This document shows positions 48,641 to 59,594 of a DNA stretch of 64,000 nucleotides, in pieces. The position numbers and the translations under genes were made by a program. The notes below the pieces were generated by a model. The model was not told the DNA's origin. It ran no database searches and saw nothing but the letters and a program-made list of their open reading frames with translations. Positions within the stretch are counted from its first letter, which is position 1; each line of letters starts with the position of its first letter. The stretch covers positions 24,723,501 to 24,787,500 of the forward strand of contig NC_084928.1 in NCBI RefSeq assembly GCF_958298935.1, given 5' to 3'. The stretch comes from Phragmites australis (taxonomy: Eukaryota; Streptophyta; Magnoliopsida; Poales; Poaceae).

Positions 48641-49170
48641 TGAATAATAGATAGTCAAGGGGCCCTATAGAGGAGAAGCCAAAACACGTCATTGGAGAGC
48701 ACCACAAGTGAGACAATCCAATAGAAGTCAAGGAGGAAGTGGACGACTAGGTTTAGATCCATCTAGGATAGCCATGGCCTCCTTATAATAGGCTTAGATC
48801 AATACAAAACAAACAAGACGTAGGGTTATTATCCTCAGAGAGGCCTAAACCTATCTAAAAACCCCTATGTGTTCCCCTTGTGATTCATCTACTCAAAGCA
48901 TCCTCCAATTCTTCAACAAATTTGTTAGATCAGCGGTTTACCAATCATCGACAAGTTGCAATCACTGATAGGTGATGGCTATGTGCATCCTAGGATGCAA
49001 TTTCACTTGGGTTGGCCAAGAAGGCCAGGTTGCAAGTTTATGCCATTATCTTTAAAAAATAAAGCTTTTAGGTGAGTTGATCGGAACATTGTAGCTCAAC
49101 ATACTGGTTGTTCATTTCATCTCACAACCTCCACATTTACGCCCATGCAATATTGCAATACATGTTCACC

Positions 49171-50878
49171 CACTACTATAGAAAGGGGCATTCCTGCCCC
49201 CTTCCCTTTCACTACCGGTTCTTGTTACAAACCAGCAGTGATGTATCACTTCCTGTTAGTCTGTTAGTGACACGAACTAGCATTGACATTCTAATTATCA
49301 CCACCGCTTCAAAAAAGAAATGCATAACCGGCTATGATAACGTTTATCTCAACCGATTCATATTCCAAATCGGTAATGATAATATTTATTACTATCAGGT
49401 CATAATCCAAACCGCAAAAGCAATAATTGATGAAGACGAACCGGTGGTGTTAATTATTATCACTGTTAGTTCGTATTCCAAACCGGTAGTGATTATTCTT
49501 CTATAAATAGAGCATGTCCCCCTCAGCAATCCCCATATCACTTTGCTTCCAATCTCCCGAAGCTCCTCCCGTGGGGTAGTGGCACTTGAAGTGGTGCAAC
49601 CATCGTCACTTCGGTTGCCTCTAACCCTTGTGCACAACTTCCATGTATCCATCTCGCCGTCTCTGAGCCTGTATCCAGCTTGCCACCTCTTGAGCCAACT
49701 CACGGCCACCCTCGTTTACCCCTGATCCCTCACCTTCTCAGAGCCTATCGCCGACCTCACCGTCTCCGAGCCCGCCACTAATGTCGTCGTCTTCAAGCCC
49801 GTCGCCACCTCATTGCCTCCTAAGCCAACTCGTGGCTGCCCTTATTTCCCCTCGAGCCCTCCCCTTCTCCAAGCCCGTCGCTGGCCTCGTCGTCTCCAAG
49901 ACTATCAGCACCTCGCCACCTCCCGAGCCAACTCGTAGCCTATCTTGACGTCGTCGGCTCCCCATCTGAACGAGCTCATCTTTTTGTCTCCTCATCTCCA
50001 CGTCTCCTCATCGCCTCTCCATGTCTTCTCATCTCTGAAGTGAATGTTGTGTGAGCATTGAAGATTGTGGCAATAGGTAAATTTAAAAGAATGAAAAAAA
50101 AACATAAATATGTTGAAAATGATTGTGATTTTGCCATTCGTTTAGGTTTACTATTGTTACTGTGAATGTAGATTTAGGTATCACCATTCGTTCAGGCTAT
50201 ATTGTGGCAATAGACACATCTAATCAGTGGCAAAAAATATATTTCTTCAAGATAATTGTGTTTTTATCATTCATTTAGATGTAATACTGTCACTTGGACA
50301 CCACAAGATATAAAACAAATATTTTATCATATAAAATACTCTACTTCGAACATTTTGATATGGATTCTTAGTCTTAAGACCGATCCCTATGATGAAGAGT
50401 TTACGGTAGAGTATTTTTACACATGTGGATGAATTATCACTACTGGTTCTAATTTTAAACCAATAGTGATCGTTGAATTATCGCTACTAGTTAAAGGTTA
50501 GAATTGACAGGGATAATTAGATTATCACTGTCGCTTCGTAAATCAGTAGTAATAATACTCCCTCCGATTGCAAATATAGGTCGTTTTAGACTCATGCACA
50601 AGGATTAAGAAAGTAGATCAAATGACCTTGTTGCCCCTTATTTATTCTGCGTTGGAAAAGATAACTCATTAATTTGTAAGAGTGATAGTATTTATTAAAC
50701 AAGGGCAAGAAGGGAACAAAAGAGAAAAAAGTGCATAGAAGTTTGAGAACGACTTATATTTAGAGAATTGTTGAGGGGGCTAAAACGACCTACATTTGCA
50801 ATCAGAGGGAGTATATGATTATCATTTAGTATATCGCTGAGCCAATTTTAAATTGAACATTGATAGTTTTTTCTATAG
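49171..50878. mobile_element. Non-autonomous CACTA element with nested MITE
   Basis: The left end is CACTACTATAGAAAGGGGCA, followed by subterminal 'accggtagtgat' repeats in both orientations to about 49500 and again from 50420. The right end reads GTTTTTTCTATAG (last base 50878), the complement of the left end but lacking the final TAGTG. ACC lies on both sides (49168-49170, 50879-50881), matching a 3-bp TSD. The middle (49500-50040) is a CT- and CGCC-rich stretch with no protein domain. A Stowaway MITE (50558-50811) is inserted near the right end. Confidence 0.7.
50558..50811 (+). mobile_element. Stowaway MITE (TA TSD), sibling of the intron MITE
   Basis: CTCCCTCCGATTGCAAATAT at the left and TACATTTGCAATCAGAGGGAG at the right form an almost perfect terminal inverted repeat. 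TA flanks both sides (50556-50557, 50812-50813). 254 bp, non-coding. Confidence 0.92.
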
Positions 50879-51221
50879 ACCACGACTGCTTCGCAGCATT
50901 CGCTTGCTTTAAAGTCTGCCTTGAATGGTACGGGCGGACGTGCTGATTTAATAATATGCAAGTTGGCATTTGCATTAGATAGCCAGGTACGTCCTGCAGC
51001 TAGCCAGCTACAATGGACTTTGAATGCATCCTGTTGTGAGTTTACTGAAGTGAAGAGCCTGTAAATAGGACCGCCGCTTTGGATGGGCCATGATTGGCCC
51101 AGAGTTAACTTCCGCACAGACAGGTCACGCGTGTAGATCAAGAATGATTCCAACCCATCTTGATAGGTCCTTTTATGTATTCAAAACCTGAAATTTCGGA
51201 GTAATCAAAAATTAAATTGTA
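50879..51221. other. Anonymous spacer
   Basis: Sequence between a CACTA element and a MITE. A short ORF on the minus strand has no recognisable domain. Confidence 0.35.
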
Positions 51222-51472
51222 CTCTCTCTGATGATAAATATAAGTCGTTTTAGATTTGTACATAAAGATTAAAAAAGTAGATCAAATGATCTTGTTATCT
51301 TTTATTTATTCTGTATTAGAAAAGATAACTTATTCATTTGTGAGAGTGATAGTATTTATTAAACAAGGGTAAGAAAGAAATAAAAGAAAAAATACATAAA
51401 AGTTCGAAAATAATTTATATTTAAAGAATAGTTAAGAAGACTAAAATAGTCTATATTTATAATTAGAGGGAG
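51222..51472 (+). mobile_element. Stowaway MITE (TA TSD), second sibling
   Basis: Left end CTCTCTCTGATGATAAATAT, right end TTATAATTAGAGGGAG, TA on both sides (51220-51221, 51473-51474). 251 bp. It aligns end to end with 50558-50811 with many A/T substitutions, so it is an older copy. Confidence 0.9.
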
Positions 51473-52003
51473 TATATGTAGACATAGATTCCAAACTAAC
51501 GCAAACAAGCACGTATCCGGAGCACAGGCTTCTTATTCATGGTAATTGGATCCAAATGGCACCGCAACAACCCTCGCCATTTTTATAAGTTCCCTTGAAA
51601 TTATCAGATTTTGAAAAATGCCACTACAGTCACTGTAGATACTGTTAGAAATGCCAATGAACTCAATACACGTCCATTCTTTTTTATAGGGAAACATGTC
51701 CGTTTAACGTGAGTATATTGCTAATATTTTTGTATGGTCAGGAATCGAACTATTAGGGCGTGTTTAGTTCTCAACCTTGCAGTGCCAAGTGGAATTCAAT
51801 GTATGAGGTTCCGATGCGAAAATGGATTCCATATGTCGGAGTCATTGAATCCGTTAAAATTTTGGATGGCCTAGGAATATTGGCCAAGAGTTAACTTCCA
51901 CAAGGCGAGGCTAGTTTTTTGACAATGGAAGATGTCTTCTGGTCTCTGCATCGTGAGATGCACGTACCCTTAACTGTTGAAGTGTTTTAGCATCATGCTA
52001 AGC
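51473..52003. other. Anonymous spacer
   Basis: Contains 'ttagggcgtgtttagttctc' at about 51753, a lone MITE-type end without a partner that I could find. No gene seen. Confidence 0.35.
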
Positions 52004-52015
52004 ATTACAAAATGG

Positions 52016-52154
52016 CGCGAACGGGCAAGTAGCCCGCTGGCAAGCTGTATGGGAACGGTCAGGTTCGAACTCCGGTGTCGCATATCTCTTTAAAACAACC
52101 TCTAAGAAGGTCTCAGATAAAAGGGGTCCAATAATAAATAAATAAATAAATAAA
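52016..52154 (+). mobile_element. tRNA-derived SINE with perfect 12-bp TSD
   Basis: The 139-bp body starts CGCGAACGGGCAAG and ends in an (AATA)n tail. It carries pol III promoter-like boxes: A-box-like TAGCCCGCTGG (52030-52040) and B-box-like GGTTCGAACTCC (52062-52073). Perfect direct repeats ATTACAAAATGG flank it (52004-52015, 52155-52166). This layout is diagnostic of a short interspersed element inserted by LINE-type retrotransposition; the internal sequence resembles Poaceae SINEs. Non-coding. Confidence 0.9.
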
Positions 52155-52167
52155 ATTACAAAATGGT

Positions 52168-52425
52168 TCAACAAGTCATAAGAAGTTTAACAAAATTTAA
52201 ACTCACACAGCCTGTTGTGAATCCTCTCCACCCATAAGTTGTGAACAGCTCTCTAACCTCAATCTCCAAAGTACGGCACGATGTGAGAACCACCTCATGT
52301 GTGTCCTCCCGATGACCAACTTTTCCCTTGTAAAAAATATCACTTCGCCCTAGCCAAATTGACCAACATAAAGTGGAAATTCGGCTCAAAGATAATCGTT
52401 TTAATTTTGCTCTGCCTAGCTCCAA
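52168..52425 (-). pseudogene. Possible LINE zinc-binding/C-terminal fragment
   Basis: The minus-strand frame reads ISTLCWSIWLGRSDIFYKGK and further Cys/His-poor sequence. The 'WSIWLxRxDxxFxGK' pattern recalls the region after the zinc-binding domain in plant LINE reverse transcriptases. It is 85 codons, with no other LINE domain nearby. Low confidence; it may be chance. Confidence 0.25.
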
Positions 52426-52448
52426 ACATAGTGGCTATGCTACTCGCA

Positions 52449-52752
52449 CACTACTTAAAAAATACCAATAGGCGTATGTCTATCACTGTCGCACTATCGG
52501 TAAAAAAAATGACAATGACGATGATTGAACATCCCATGGTCTGAAATGATTGAGCTGGTTAGAATCGATATTGATACTATCTTATCACTGTTAGTTCTCA
52601 CACTACTACAAAAATACCAATAGGCGTATGTCTATCACTGTCGCACTATCGGTAAAAAAAAATGACAATGATGATGATTGAACATCCCATGGTCTGAAAT
52701 GATTGAGCTGGTTAGAATCGATATTGATACTATCTTATCACTGTTAGTTCTA
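52449..52752. repeat. Tandemly duplicated CACTA terminus (152-bp unit)
   Basis: Copy 1 (52449-52600) starts CACTACTTAAAAAATACC and copy 2 (52601-52752) CACTACTACAAAAATACC. They are almost identical through 'aggcgtatgtctatcactg' to 'ttatcactgttagttct'. Each begins with a CACTA-type end, so the first 152 bp of a CACTA element stand twice, head to tail. Confidence 0.85.
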
Positions 52753-53590
52753 GTATACATCGATAGTGATATTATCATTGCCGATTCATGTAATAAACCA
52801 ATATTAATGAGAGAGGTATCACCATCGGTTTGTTAAACGAACCAACAATGATCTATTGTTGTCAGTTTATAACATAAATTGACACTGATAACCTATTACC
52901 ATTGCTGATTTTTGTTACTAACTGACATTATTAATTAATTATAGAAATAACTTAAATTATTGTATTTAAATGCATTTACCCCTTAGTATAACTTTAGAAA
53001 GGTATGAGCATATATTTATTCCAAGTAATTAGCTTTATATTCTTAATTGACGTTTATTAATTCAATGGATTTTAAATAACGCATAAAACATTGTGTGATC
53101 CTTTATTGATTAATGATATGTTCAAACTACATTATTATGAATTGTCATTGACGATCCTTCATTGTTACTAACTGACAGTGTTCTGTTGGGACAATATTAT
53201 TGAGCATTCCACTATTAATTGCCATTACTTAATTACAAAAATAATTTTTTTATTTGAAATTGTTCTTCTGAATTGATTTATATGTGTTACCTAGATCTTT
53301 TAAATACATTAACCCCTTACTGTAACTTTAGCAAGGTATGAACATATATTAATTTTAATTAATTAGCAGTATATTCTTAATTGATGTTTATTAATTCAAT
53401 GGATTTTAAAATAGCACAAAAAATTGTGTGATCCTTTATTGATTAATGAATAAAAAATTGTGTGATCATATCTTAATTGTAGGTGGATAGAAACTAGATA
53501 TGTAAGAAGGATCATACAAACCAACTAATAGTGATAATCAGTTATCATTGCTGGTTTTTAAGTTAAACCGACAATGACTAGTCAATTGTA
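52601..53590. mobile_element. CACTA-like non-autonomous repeat, right end not found
   Basis: After the CACTA terminus the sequence holds repeats of 'atcactgtyrgtt' and 'aaccgacaatga' type in both orientations (52730-52920 and 53520-53590), typical of subterminal arrays. Inside is an AT-rich direct duplication: about 52975-53115 and 53315-53450 share 'ttaattcaatggattttaaa' and 'ttgtgtgatcctttattgat'. No TIR was found at the right. Confidence 0.55.
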
Positions 53591-54383
53591 TATTACCTGC
53601 AAAGGAGAGAGTTAATTTTCTTTTTATTAAAGATAATATTATTTCTACATATCTATATCGACCAAAACGTTGCCACCTCAACCAATATTTGAGCTTTCAT
53701 TTGTTTACTAAGACCACAAAGCCAAGATCCAAATATATTTTGTCCACTACAAGGTGGGTAAAGGTTAGAAGCCACCTGGATGATGAACCATGGAGATCTG
53801 GCAAAACAACAATAAAAAAGTGACGATGAGTAGTATAAAACTACCGTATCCGGATCCCTAGGGTTCTCTATATTCTCAGGGCATATCTCTGTGTCTGGAA
53901 AGGGGATCCCTAGGTGTATGAAAACTGTGTGTAGGTATCTAAGATATCTCGTAAATAGGGAACATTATTTCTAAGAATGATAAGGAAGGACTCCAGAGGC
54001 TATATGACGACCCCGTATATATACAAATTTAGGGGATCCTATGGAAGACAAGCTAATTGAAGTCCATTCAAGCCATTCAAGCCTACAGAAGCCTTGAGCC
54101 CTCAAGCCTTCTACATCGGCATCCCTCCATGACTACGCAAAAGGAGTCCCTGGATTAGGTTTAGATCTATCTAGGCTAGCCACGATCCCCCGTGTAAACA
54201 ATATCGAAGATCAATATAAGACAAATAGGACGTAGGGCTATTATCCTAAGGGTGGCCTGAACATGTATAAATCTATGTGTGTGATGTGTGATTCGACTGT
54301 AGGAAGTATCTGCTACCTCATTCACAAGTTTGTAAGATCGGCAGTTTATGAATCGTTGGCAGCTGACGCCGACAATGGGGATT

Positions 54384-57180
54384 ATGACCAAAGACAATAT
54401 AATCTTCGACACACAACATGATATCGATTTTACCTAAGTCTACACTAAGGAAATTTTCCCTCTCAACAGACAATGAACCGACAGTCAACCAGGTGGACCT
54501 AGATAATGACATTACTGGTGACGACTCCAATGACGAGGTAACTCGTTTTATGGATCAGTGCGCCAAAGATTACGGGAACAAGTTTGAACCACTCAGTTGC
54601 CAAGACGATCGTGTAAGCGATGTTTACCCCAAGTCAAGATCCTCCCCCACGACTTTCAGAATCATGGATAGTCAAAGTACCTACCTGGAGATTTCATCCG
54701 ATGACAAATCCATGATGGATATGGGCTCCTCCTCCACTAGAGATTACCCTTGGGAAGTCTTCACCATCAGAGATGGGGACGCTAGTCCATCCAATCATGA
54801 TGAAAATGATCCCACAAATATGCGAGACCTCACCTCTCCAGTTGCGGGAAATGCCAGCCTGCCTCCGCTGATGACAACTCCTCTGATTTCAAAGCCCAAC
54901 GGGATCCAAGATCTTGTGCCCCCTGATCATCAATAGGGGACTCAGTATTTTGTATGTACAATGGCTCAGAGGCTCATCCTTCTACAGGAGGCCCTCCTAC
55001 GGTCCATCCCCCTAGTACAGATTTGGCTACCACTGGCAGCAAGGACTGAATCAATTAGATGACCGACCTGGCCAAAGAAGATATCATCCAAGCCAAGAAC
55101 TCTTATCTAGCTACAACCACGAGTAGCTCTGATCTTGGAAAGTCTCGTGTTGATCCTTTTTGTGATGACTAAGATCAGGAAATACGTAACCCCTAGAACA
55201 AGATAGTCCAGAAAGACACCCAAGCGCCTAGCTGCTGCAGGACCTCGTTGATTAGGAATCATCCCATAAATGATATGTGCGAAGTTATCGAGTAGTGGAG
55301 ACGCTCAAAGACCCCAGATGAACCATTGACTTCTCCTCAGTAGCCTAACCAGAGGTCATCCTAACACCATTCGAGTAGAAGCCACGGCCGATCTTTGACC
55401 TCGATAGGCAGAATACATGCGGCTACCCAAACCGATGAGGGCGCCATCAACGGATGCCAAGATTTCTCTTTGAATGTATGGAGGGGGAACTTGCTAGCTT
55501 GATTCCGGCCTGGGTCAATTGAGAAGTACAAAGGGAACACCAATTCCGTTGAGTTCCTTCATATCTACACTACTGCCATACAAGCAGCTGGTGGGGATAA
55601 AAAATGTTATGGAAAACTACCTCCCCACAACTCTTGATGAGTCAGCTAGGACCTGGCTGACCTATCTACCACCAAGGTTGATCTACTCATGAGAGCACCT
55701 CTGCGATTTGTTCCAAGCCAACTTCCAGGGTACCTATCTTCGCCCCGGCTTGAAAAATGACCTCTTTTGAGTCATACAGACAAATAAGGAAACCTTGCGA
55801 GAGTTCATCCACCGCTTTAGCAATACCGGAACACCATACTAAAGATAAATGACTCTGACGTCATTCAAGCATTTACCCAAGGGGCCAGGAGCCGATGATG
55901 CGTTGAGGACATTACCTTATCAGAACAAGGAAGCTAATCCTGAAGAGGTACTTCTGTTTGTCAAGGAAAGGGATCAAGGCATCAAGCGCTCTCAACCTGG
56001 ACTAGATGACGACGTAGTGAAGAGAAAGCACAAGAAGAACTCCAAATGAGGTAAGGGCAAGAAAACTAAAATTGACAAAGTTTTGGTAGACCATCCCGAT
56101 GCCTGTTCCGATAGCGTCCTGACTCATCTTGGGGCAAGGGCCACCAGTCAGGCACCAGCGAACACGGTGGCAAGCCCTTTTGTGACTTCCACCATACTGG
56201 CGATCACGACCTCTATCAATGCCACATCTGGCAAAATCTAATCACGGTTGAGGTCAACAAGGCCAAAGGGAAGAAAACCCAAGTTACGACCTAGGGCAGG
56301 AACTCCAGCTCCAGCAGCAACGAAGACAACTCAGACCCGATGTCCTACCAATCAGGGGAGAGAACCATTGAACACATGTTCGGTGGATCCATGACCTATG
56401 AGTCCAAATGATAGTACAAGATGGTGGCTCAAGAAGTCTTAGCACTCGTCCCCAATGGTCACCAGGCCATCAAGTGGTCAAATGTCGAAATCTCTTTTGA
56501 CCAAGATGAGTGCCCAGAAAATTTTGTACGGTCAAATCGCTTCTATGGTTGAGCCTACAATCAACAATTGCAAGGTCCCACGAGTGCTTATGGATGGAGG
56601 AAGTTCTATGAACATCTTTTTCTGAGGTGCACTCGACACGATGCAGATCCCCTGATCTACCATCAAGCCAGTTACTCAAGCCTTCAACAGAATAGTATCT
56701 AGATCTTCGGCCACACCAACCAGCCAGATATCATTTCCCGTTACCTTTGTAAAGCATGAAAACTTATGGACAGAGAAGATTCTATTTGATGTGGTCAATT
56801 TTGAGATGACGTACAACACCATCTTAGGACGACCAACTCTTTCCATGTTCATAGCCGCCACACACTACACCTATTAGTGTGAGGAACTGAAGGAGTCATC
56901 ACCATCTGGCATTGCCTCAAGGCAGGTCTTCACTGTGACAAGTGGAGTCTCAACATGGCGTCTCACCACCAACCCAACAAGGAAGCCAATAGCTCAAGGA
57001 TCATGGTAAACGAGAAGCCTTCATCGTAACTATGACCAAAGCGCCCTAAAGGAAAACCTGACAACCTGGGGATCTGTTTCCACACCTAGTGCGGAACCAA
57101 TGTAACAGCGATGTGTTATCCCCAAAGTAGAAGGGTCCGTGTGTATCGGCTGAATCTAGTTTGTGTCATTAAGGTATAGG
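54384..57180 (+). pseudogene. Tat-type gag-protease with fused integrase tail, broken
   Basis: After ATG 54384 the longest intact part (54418-54936, 172 aa) is an acidic gag N-terminus with DITGDDSNDEVTRFMDQCAK, also seen in decayed form in derivative 1 (42830-42900). The capsid core follows with stops (VEFLHIYTTAIQ near 55550). Protease shows LMDGGSSMNIFF (active-site Asp codon 56593) and VVNFEMTYNTILGRPTLSMF (near 56800). A few hundred bases later, near 57115, comes the counterpart of the integrase tail seen at 47240. No RT, RNase H or integrase core lies between. Many stops; inactive. Confidence 0.78.
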
Positions 57181-57851
57181 TCCATAATAGTTCATGGAAT
57201 GTTAATTAGCTCTGTAAATCCCATATGTAAGTACTAAGAGTACATTCATAGTAATAAAGACGATATTGCATGGAACGTTACCTAAATACCCTTTTCAGCC
57301 CTATTTGTCATCCCGCTCATCCTACTGCCTTACAACAGGGTAAGTCGCCATCCGGGTACCACTACCCATCTGCATAGTATGAGTTCCTTCTACATTATTG
57401 CGTTACTCATTTCCTAACTTTTAGACTACCTATTTGGGTATTCTACCTGAATAGACAGTCGGGGGCTTAATGGGTACTTGGTACTGGAAACTTAAAAATG
57501 ACATTTTGTGCACGCTCTGAAAGCATATTCTAGCGAGAAGGGATGGAATGCTAAGTTGCGACTTTGGGGTTTTGAAGTGGTTCCTTATCTTGTTCACGAG
57601 TGACTGAAGGCTATGACACCTTCCACTCAAGTTTGACCTAAGGCTGACCATAATAAACGTGCCGACTAGCGACTAATGTGTCCTGAACTAATCGAAGGGA
57701 AAAGCAAGTAAGGCTACCACGAGATGTTGTCGACGCATCTCATAGTAGGCACCCACAATTCTCCCATTTTTAGGATAGAACATTTAAGATAAAAATCTTA
57801 AGTCCTAACAAACTACCGAGTTCTTATTACAGAAAGCAGAGAATAAGAGTC
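57181..57851 (+). other. Spacer between pol remnant and antisense ORF
   Basis: It holds a polypurine-like tract AGTCGGGGGCTTAATGGG (about 57459) that is conserved in derivative 3 (as CTTAACAAATAC beside AATCGGGGG on the minus strand, 63410-63430) and partly in derivative 1 (47684). No coding capacity seen. Confidence 0.5.
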
Positions 57852-58588
57852 TTAAGGCAATGATGTAACTATCCTCGTATCCACGTATCCCTTGGCTGGC
57901 CCAAGCATCTCCTCCACCTTCTGGATCGCTTCCTCCTCCATCTCCCCAGGGAAGTCTGCTTGAAGGACGTCGGTGTCGATGTCCCAGTAGTGCGTCTTTA
58001 GAATGGCCAGCACTTGGGTGACTACCTCCTCTGTGCCCCGTTGGGACTAGATCAAGACGTGGTCAGCCACCTTTGGCAAGAAGCCTCCTAAGGCCACGAC
58101 AAGCTTGGTCTCCAGGGTAGCTAGTCTAGCAGCGACAGTGTCCTCCATGGGTTTCACTTGGATTCTAACTTTAGCAATGGTGTCCTAGAATCTACCTAGG
58201 GTCGTGTTGAGCTATTGTCGATAGACCCATAAGCGAAGATGATTCGCTCCCACATAAAGAGACGGGTGCAAGTAGCTCGATTGTGTTACCTGTGATTGAA
58301 AGAGTAACCCACAAGTTATTCTAGAAATTCCTTTCGTTAAATGCAAGCTGTAAGCAAAACTCTTAGCCAAGTCCTCGATACGGGATTTCGGGTAGGCCTA
58401 GATATTAGTAGAACCACCTCATATGCCACCCCGACTAGGCTCTCATGGTAGAGAAGCTGATGTACTCCACCAACATTCCTTCTTGGAGGCAATATCCAAC
58501 ACCATCGGCAACCCTACCCAAAAGCCCCTTTAGGATGTAAGAGTGCTGGAAGAAATCAATTGAAGGGCATGCACCTAGGTAGGCTTCT
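57852..58588 (-). pseudogene. Antisense extra ORF of Tat derivative 2, 5'-truncated
   Basis: Read on the minus strand from 58588 to the stop at 57852. The first block (about 58560-58390) is homologous to 60890-61060 (GWHMRWFY versus GWHKKWFY). A possible intron region follows. A C-terminal block (about 58240-57852) reads VKPMEDTVAARLATLETKLV, then VLAILKTHYWDIDTDVLQAD and ending IVTSLP. It matches the plus-strand copy at 62860-63215 (VLAILKAHSMNIDLDVLKEG). Extra ORFs antisense to gag-pol downstream of pol are known in Tat/Ogre elements. A few stops; the N-terminal half is cut off by derivative 3. Confidence 0.7.
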
Positions 58589-59028
58589 ATCGTCTATTGG
58601 TGAACCACTGATCTTACAAATTTGTAGAATAGATGGGGGATGCCTCGAGTAGACGGATCAAAGGAACACACATAGGGGTCTTTAGATAGGTTGTGTTACA
58701 AGAGAGTGCGTGACTAGCCTAGATGGATCTAACCTTATTGGGTAGCTTCTTGTGACTTATAGTCTTCTATCACTGATTGACTCCTAATGACCTCGCTCCT
58801 CCGACTTGTCCTCCGTAAGATCCCTAGGCTCCATATATAAGGGGGCATACGTCCTCTGGAGTCTTCCTTCCCATTCTTGGAGATAAACTTTTCTATTTAT
58901 GGGATACCTTGGGTACCTGTGGGTAGTTTCCTTTTATCCAGGGATCCCATTCCTAGAGAAGAGATATGTCCCAAAAATTATAGAAAACCCTAGGGTGTTT
59001 GGATATGGTAATCATAAAGTAGTCATCA

Positions 59029-59594
59029 TAAAGCCCCCCACTAGTATGTAAAATGAGGCTTCGATGGGTCAAGGACTCTGTTAGCAAATATAAGCATTTT
59101 TTCAACCCTGTCATCATGACTCGGGTTTCTGATTAGGATGATGCATCTAACCGGGTTCTCTAGGTCCTCAGATTATCTATTCAGGGTTTTGAACGCCTCT
59201 AAGTTCTCAGGCGAGTCCTAGAAAATGTATTCCATCCGAGTAGGGTTTCTGAATATCCCAAAAATATCATGTCCTTGCAAAAGGACATGGGAGGAGAATA
59301 CTTGTCATTGGCTAAGTTCGAAAGTTGGACTATCGCAAAAGAGATTTCAGTTAGTGCTAATAATCTTTTACCTAACATAAGATCATGATTACGCTGGGGA
59401 AACACGCACGCATGGCGGCGTGGTACGTTGAGTTCCTCAGGTGACTGCTCCAAATGCTTCTGCATGTGTCGGACATTGAATGCAATGTGATAGTAAAGTA
59501 GGAGACTATGGCCTCAAGCCATTTCATGATGTCATCTCTTCACGCCTCTCACACCTTTGCCTCTGGAAAACCATCCTCCTCCAACTCTTCTGGT
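59029..59594 (-). other. Spacer between 3' LTR and antisense ORF of derivative 3
   Basis: Purine tract, then sequence whose reverse complement aligns with 48340-48600 of derivative 1 (shared 'ccaactttcga' and 'gagaacccggttagatg' on that strand). No coding capacity. Confidence 0.45.

Larger units (their letters stand above)
42168..48953 (+). mobile_element. Tat-lineage Gypsy deletion derivative 1 (gag-PR-IN tail), perfect TSD
   Basis: A perfect 5-bp TSD AGTTG flanks it (42163-42167, 48954-48958). The 5' LTR is 42168-42668 (TGATGGTGAATAAT...ATCGTCGACA). The 3' LTR is shorter, 48641-48953 (TGAATAATAG...ATCATCGACA), having lost about 170 bp internally, and is preceded by a purine tract GATGAGGGGCT. 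After the 5' LTR comes a decayed Arg-type primer site (GTCCATGGGGATCATG). It holds gag and protease, then directly the last part of integrase, with RT, RNase H and the integrase core missing. A SIRE solo LTR (43026-44968) interrupts gag. It lacks the antisense ORF of derivatives 2 and 3. Confidence 0.85.
53821..58588 (+). mobile_element. Tat-lineage Gypsy deletion derivative 2, interrupted by derivative 3
   Basis: The 5' LTR is 53821-54361 (TGACGATGAGTAG...GAATCGTTGGCA), followed two bases later by a primer-site-like TGACGCCGACAATGGGGA, near the Arg-tRNA type used by grass Tat elements. Then come gag-protease, an integrase-tail remnant (about 57115-57180), a purine tract (GTCGGGGGCTTAA at 57460) and an antisense ORF remnant (57852-58588). 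At 58588 it is broken by derivative 3 in opposite orientation, so its 3' LTR, if present, lies beyond the window and no TSD can be checked. Confidence 0.75.

Noticed and set aside
52030..52073. A tRNA gene
   Set aside because: Only A- and B-box-like parts are present, with no cloverleaf; the TSD and (AATA)n tail show a SINE.
54418..54936. 172-codon ORF as a host gene
   Set aside because: It follows an LTR and primer-like site and is homologous to 42830-43020 in another copy, so it is the gag N-terminus.
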